Shown: positions 14,731 through 17,522 of the stretch, one piece after another
How the letters are laid out: each line of letters opens with the position of its first letter
Numbering within the stretch: the first letter of the stretch is position 1
From: Fidelibacterota bacterium
GTDB lineage: Bacteria; Fidelibacterota; Marinisomatia; Marinisomatales; UBA8229
Assembly (NCBI GenBank): GCA_003535775.1
Contig: DPYO01000025.1
Location: forward strand, 680-18,201
Reading direction: 5' to 3'
DNA: 17,522 bases
The notes under the pieces: generated by a model
What the model saw: the letters and a program-made list of their open reading frames with translations, nothing else
What the model was told of the DNA's origin: nothing
The model's database searches: none
Translations under genes and position numbers: made by a program

Positions 14731-15480
14731 CTAAGTTAGTGTTTGATCCTGCCAGCGGGACAGCCTTCTTTCCAAAACCTTGACCAGAATATATGCTCCA
14801 ACTGCAAGTAAGCTTGCTACCAGGGTAACAGCATATAATCTGTCCGCCCTATATTGAGTCATAGATTGCACAATCAAAAACCCTAAACCCTTTCGAGCAA
14901 ATAACCATTCAGCAATGATGGCCGCAATGATGCTACCGGTAAAAGCAATTTCATGTGCTGCAATGTAATAAGGTATTGCACTGGGCCATCTCACCTTACA
15001 AAACACTTGCCAATGGTTGGCGTGCAAGGTCTTCATTCGATCAAGTAGAACTTGATCTGTTGATTGCAATCCTTTGGTTACATTGGCTAAAATCGGGAAA
15101 AAGGTTACTAAAATGACGATGATGATTTTAGGTGCAGGAGTATCGCCCATTGTTATAATCAAGATACTGGCAATCGTAACAAAAGGTATATTTTTTATCA
15201 CTACAGTCCAGGGAAGTGCTAAAGACTCAAACCACGGAATGTAGAGAAAAGTAATGGCTAATGAAATGGCCAGAATGTTTGCGATCAGGTAGCCAGTTAA
15301 AGCCTCGAAAAGAGTTATCAAAGTATGTTCTAAAAATAACTCATATTCATTCCACAAAACTTCAACAACCATGCCTGGAGGGGGTAGAAGAAAGTCGGGG
15401 AAACCACTAATTTCTTTAGCAGCTATCCAGACTAAAGGAATTGTAATAAACATTATAAAATAAGCAGTTTTTTCGGACAT
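14731..15480 (-). CDS. ABC importer permease (SsuC/TauC-like)
   Basis: A 249-residue inner-membrane permease of the binding-protein-dependent type used by sulfonate, taurine, nitrate and thiamine-precursor importers. A signal-anchor-like first membrane segment (about 8-22) is followed by several others (about 65-80, 90-110, 116-135, 180-200, 215-235). The cytoplasmic EAA loop that docks on the ATPase is seen as LHANHWQVFCKVRWPSAIPY, with alanine at the usual position and the normally conserved glycine replaced. FPDFLLPPP near the N-terminus is a hallmark of this permease subfamily. The protein looks complete. It starts nine bases after the ATPase gene ends and precedes the broken MTAP-like gene by 42 bases, so importer and salvage genes form one likely transcript. 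The family alone does not fix the substrate. Confidence 0.92.
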   Translation of the reverse strand: MSEKTAYFIMFITIPLVWIAAKEISGFPDFLLPPPGMVVEVLWNEYELFLEHTLITLFEALTGYLIANILAISLAITFLYIPWFESLALPWTVVIKNIPFVTIASILIITMGDTPAPKIIIVILVTFFPILANVTKGLQSTDQVLLDRMKTLHANHWQVFCKVRWPSAIPYYIAAHEIAFTGSIIAAIIAEWLFARKGLGFLIVQSMTQYRADRLYAVTLVASLLAVGAYILVKVLERRLSRWQDQTLT

Positions 15481-15489
15481 ATTATTGCT

Positions 15490-16236
15490 TCAAATAAGCG
15501 TATTGTATAAAGATTTTCGAACTCGAGCCACATGTTTAAGATAATCGTCTTTCAAACGAACTTCGTTTTTCCGTGGGTGAGGCAAATCTATCTCCAATAC
15601 ATCTGAAATTCGACCAGGTAGTTTAGATAGAACAACTACACGATCGGATAAAAGTGTTGCTTCCTCAACACTGTGTGTTACAAAAAGAACTGTCTTTGGA
15701 GTTGATAGTAAAACCTGTCCCAGCCATTCACCCATTGATTCCCGAGTGATTTCATCTAATGCGCCGAAGGGTTCATCCAGTAAAAGGATACTTGGATTAT
15801 GAACTAAAGCTGATGCAATATTTACTCTTTGCTGCATCCCTCCTGAAAGTTGATGGGGATAATGGTCTAAAAAATCTCCTAAACCAAAATCTTGAAGCAA
15901 CTTATTTGGAGACAGGTTGTTGGTACTTCCTGTTATCTCCAAGGTAAGTTTAACGTTGTTAATTGCCGTTCGTGAGGCTACAAGGGCAGGCCGTTGGAAG
16001 GCTACACCTACTAGATGTCGCCTGCAGGCTTCTTCAGGTGATGAATCATTTACAATTACTTTACCTGATGTACAGTGTTCCAACCCGGCCAGGATACGAA
16101 GTAGAGTAGTTTTGCCACAGCCTGAAGGACCAACTAATGAGACAAACTCACTACTCTTTATTGACAAGTTAACATCTTGTAATACTTCGACTTGACCGAA
16201 TTGTTTTCCTACTTTCTCGAATTGAATACCTGGCAA
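15490..16236 (-). CDS. ABC importer ATPase (SsuB/TauB-like)
   Basis: A 248-residue nucleotide-binding subunit powering the importer from the cytoplasmic face. Walker A GPSGCGKTT is at 36-44, the Q-loop glutamine at 81, signature LSGGMQQR at 130-137, Walker B ILLLDEP at 150-156, D-loop GALD directly after, and the switch histidine at 188 (VTHSVEEA). All catalytic residues are intact. No ATG is available at the 5' end: the only plausible start is TTG 16236, since an in-frame TAA lies eight codons upstream, and no clear ribosome binding site is seen. Coupling to the binding-protein gene, whose stop is 35 bases upstream, is therefore likely. It groups by sequence style with the nitrate/sulfonate/taurine importers, consistent with a single permease partner acting as a homodimer. 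Confidence 0.95.
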   Translation of the reverse strand: MPGIQFEKVGKQFGQVEVLQDVNLSIKSSEFVSLVGPSGCGKTTLLRILAGLEHCTSGKVIVNDSSPEEACRRHLVGVAFQRPALVASRTAINNVKLTLEITGSTNNLSPNKLLQDFGLGDFLDHYPHQLSGGMQQRVNIASALVHNPSILLLDEPFGALDEITRESMGEWLGQVLLSTPKTVLFVTHSVEEATLLSDRVVVLSKLPGRISDVLEIDLPHPRKNEVRLKDDYLKHVARVRKSLYNTLI

Positions 16237-16271
16237 CCGAAAGTTTTGTTTAAATTTTTAAGTACTCAGAT

Positions 16272-17396
16272 TTATTTGCAATTTTTAAGTTCTATTTGTT
16301 TGTATTCTATAAAATTAGCGAGAGTATCATTCCATCGCTCAGCCTTCATCTCCATAAGAATGTCATTAGGACCATCTGAAACAAGAGCTTCTTGTAATTC
16401 GAAGCGGCGTAATGCCTGTTTTTTAGTTAACTGTGCATCAACACCGTATTTGACTGCAATCTCAGCAGATTCGTCTGGGTTTTCCAGAAGAAATTTTAAT
16501 CCCTGATGAGTCGCAGCTAGATAGCGTTTTAGCATATCGGGATTATTGTCCACAGTTTCTTGTCTAGCTACAGATACATCAGAATATCCATCAAGTCCCC
16601 AATCACTAAATGGAAAGGCTACCCAGTTCATATATCCCTTTTCTTCCAGTAAACGGGGCTGGTTGACAATCCATGCTCCTATGTAGTCCATGGATCCGAC
16701 CAAAACTGGATCTGGTGTAAAACCACCAGCCATGATTTCCACTTTATCTTTTGGAATATTATGTTTGTTAGCCATATAATCAAATAAATAATCATCCCCG
16801 CCTTGTATCCCAATTCTTTTGCCAATAAAATCTCTTGGCTTTAATATTTTGTTTGAACGTTGATTTTTTGGAATATCGTGATCAAGACCAAGCCACACAT
16901 ATGGCATGTGTTTGAGGAAAGCACCAATGGCAACAACTTTTGCTGGGGTTTTACTGTAACTCAAACTAAAAACTCTACTCCCTGCCGCTGAAACTGCTAT
17001 ATCAACTGCACCTCCTGCTAAGGTCATGACATGATTTTTACCAGGTCCACCACCAACCAATTCTACATCCAAACAAACATCTGAATAGAAACCCTTTTCA
17101 ATAGCGTTATACCAAGGTGCCTCTTCATCATTCAGTACCCAAGGCATGCCGACTCGGATCTTATCCTTTTTCTTGCAATCCATCTTCACCCATGGAGTAT
17201 TTGGCCACGGTAAAAGATGATTAGTCATGTAAGTTCTCGCAGGATAATTATTTTCAACACATTTCACTATTTGTTTATGTCGTGCATCTGCGCCGGCTGC
17301 ACGAGCATCAGAAAGGCTTGTAAATGAAATTATTATTGTTGATATTCCAAGGAATAAAAAAGTTTTAAATATTTTTAAGAAAGTAACCATATCCAT
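16272..17396 (-). CDS. ABC importer periplasmic binding protein (NMT1/THI5-SsuA-like)
   Basis: A 374-residue secreted solute-binding protein. A signal peptide is clear: basic start with Lys8 and Lys11, hydrophobic LFLGISTIIISF, and an ARA-A cleavage site near residues 33-34. The mature part has an N-terminal extension containing CVENNYPARTYMTN and two cysteines. It then has the NMT1/THI5-like fold signatures: DKIRVGMPWV, WYNAIEKGFYSD, LVGGGPGKNHVMTLAGGAVDIAVS, KPRDFIGKRIGIQGGDDYLFD, and DYIGAWIVNQP. This fold binds sulfonates, thiamine precursors, riboflavin and other small aromatic or amine compounds, so the ligand is open. The acidic, aromatic-rich segments (PYVWLGLDHD, FSDWGLDGYSD) may shape the site. 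Start ATG 17396, with a second ATG two codons on. It is the first gene of the series and has a good promoter upstream, so it probably sets expression of the importer operon. Confidence 0.93.
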   Translation of the reverse strand: MDMVTFLKIFKTFLFLGISTIIISFTSLSDARAAGADARHKQIVKCVENNYPARTYMTNHLLPWPNTPWVKMDCKKKDKIRVGMPWVLNDEEAPWYNAIEKGFYSDVCLDVELVGGGPGKNHVMTLAGGAVDIAVSAAGSRVFSLSYSKTPAKVVAIGAFLKHMPYVWLGLDHDIPKNQRSNKILKPRDFIGKRIGIQGGDDYLFDYMANKHNIPKDKVEIMAGGFTPDPVLVGSMDYIGAWIVNQPRLLEEKGYMNWVAFPFSDWGLDGYSDVSVARQETVDNNPDMLKRYLAATHQGLKFLLENPDESAEIAVKYGVDAQLTKKQALRRFELQEALVSDGPNDILMEMKAERWNDTLANFIEYKQIELKNCK

Positions 17397-17454
17397 ACCA
17401 TTCAGTTAAAGGATTAAAAACTAAGTGCTTTTCAGCAGATGAATTAAAAAAAGC

Positions 17455-17483
17455 AGTCTACTTTAACTTTCATTTCTTGTCAA
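17455..17483 (-). promoter_or_regulatory. Sigma-70-type promoter for the importer operon
   Basis: On the minus strand a perfect TTGACA (17478-17483) is followed after exactly 17 bases by TAGACT (17455-17460), a four-of-six match to TATAAT. Very AT-rich sequence lies upstream (17484-17522), as expected for an UP element. The start codon is about 58 bases downstream. The remainder of 17397-17454 shows no gene or obvious riboswitch. This is the best promoter match noticed in the window. Confidence 0.65.
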
Positions 17484-17522
17484 GCAGAAATAATTTTATT
17501 AATTTAAATTTATAAAATTAAT

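Noticed and set aside
1..17522. Insertion sequence, integrase, attachment site, tRNA, rRNA or CRISPR array explaining the island-like content
   Set aside because: No transposase or integrase motif, no long direct or terminal repeats, no tRNA-like cloverleaf and no repeat-spacer pattern were seen by eye on either strand.

Overview
This AT-rich window probably comes from an uncultivated Gram-negative bacterium, perhaps marine or host-associated. The clues are a lipobox lipoprotein, a periplasmic binding-protein importer, a CpdA-type phosphodiesterase remnant resembling the proteobacterial enzyme, and a dense set of type I sulfatases. No rRNA, tRNA, CRISPR array, transposase or integrase was found. 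Genus-level assignment is not possible from the sequence alone.

Layout. Positions 1-488 (-) hold the start of an FG-GAP/VCBS-type lipoprotein that runs off the left edge. A plus-strand block follows: a C-terminal remnant of a uridine-phosphorylase-type enzyme (852-1094), a sulfatase (1096-2682), and two short-chain dehydrogenases (2728-3480 and 3681-4460). A gap with clustered palindromes (4494-4540) separates this block from a long minus-strand series. Read in transcription order from the right edge, that series is: a probable promoter (17455-17483); an ABC importer (binding protein, ATPase, permease; 17396-14731); a broken MTAP-like phosphorylase directly followed by an intact paralogue (14688-13058); a sulfatase (12955-11570); a nucleoside hydrolase (11387-10506); a broken cpdA-like phosphodiesterase (10450-9705); two adjacent sulfatases (9594-6463); a broken 2-oxoglutarate/Fe(II) oxygenase (6438-5673); a cupin (5468-5091); and a guanine deaminase C-terminal remnant (about 4984-4673).

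How the genes may work together. Two themes are interleaved: four intact sulfatases, none with a visible signal peptide, and nucleoside/purine salvage (intact nucleoside hydrolase and MTAP-like phosphorylase, plus remnants of uridine phosphorylase, guanine deaminase, cpdA and a second MTAP). With an importer at the head of the series, the simplest model is uptake of an organosulfate, intracellular desulfation, then cleavage of a glycosidic or nucleoside-like bond and oxidation by the dehydrogenases. The substrate is not identifiable; a sulfated nucleoside-like compound is only a hypothesis. No sulfatase-maturing enzyme is visible.

The region is decaying. Five genes are broken by stops, frameshifts or deletions beside intact neighbours, and the plus-strand sulfatase/dehydrogenase pair looks clearly richer in GC than the minus-strand genes. 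This suggests an accessory catabolic island assembled from several sources and now partly eroding, although assembly error must be excluded for the small lesions.
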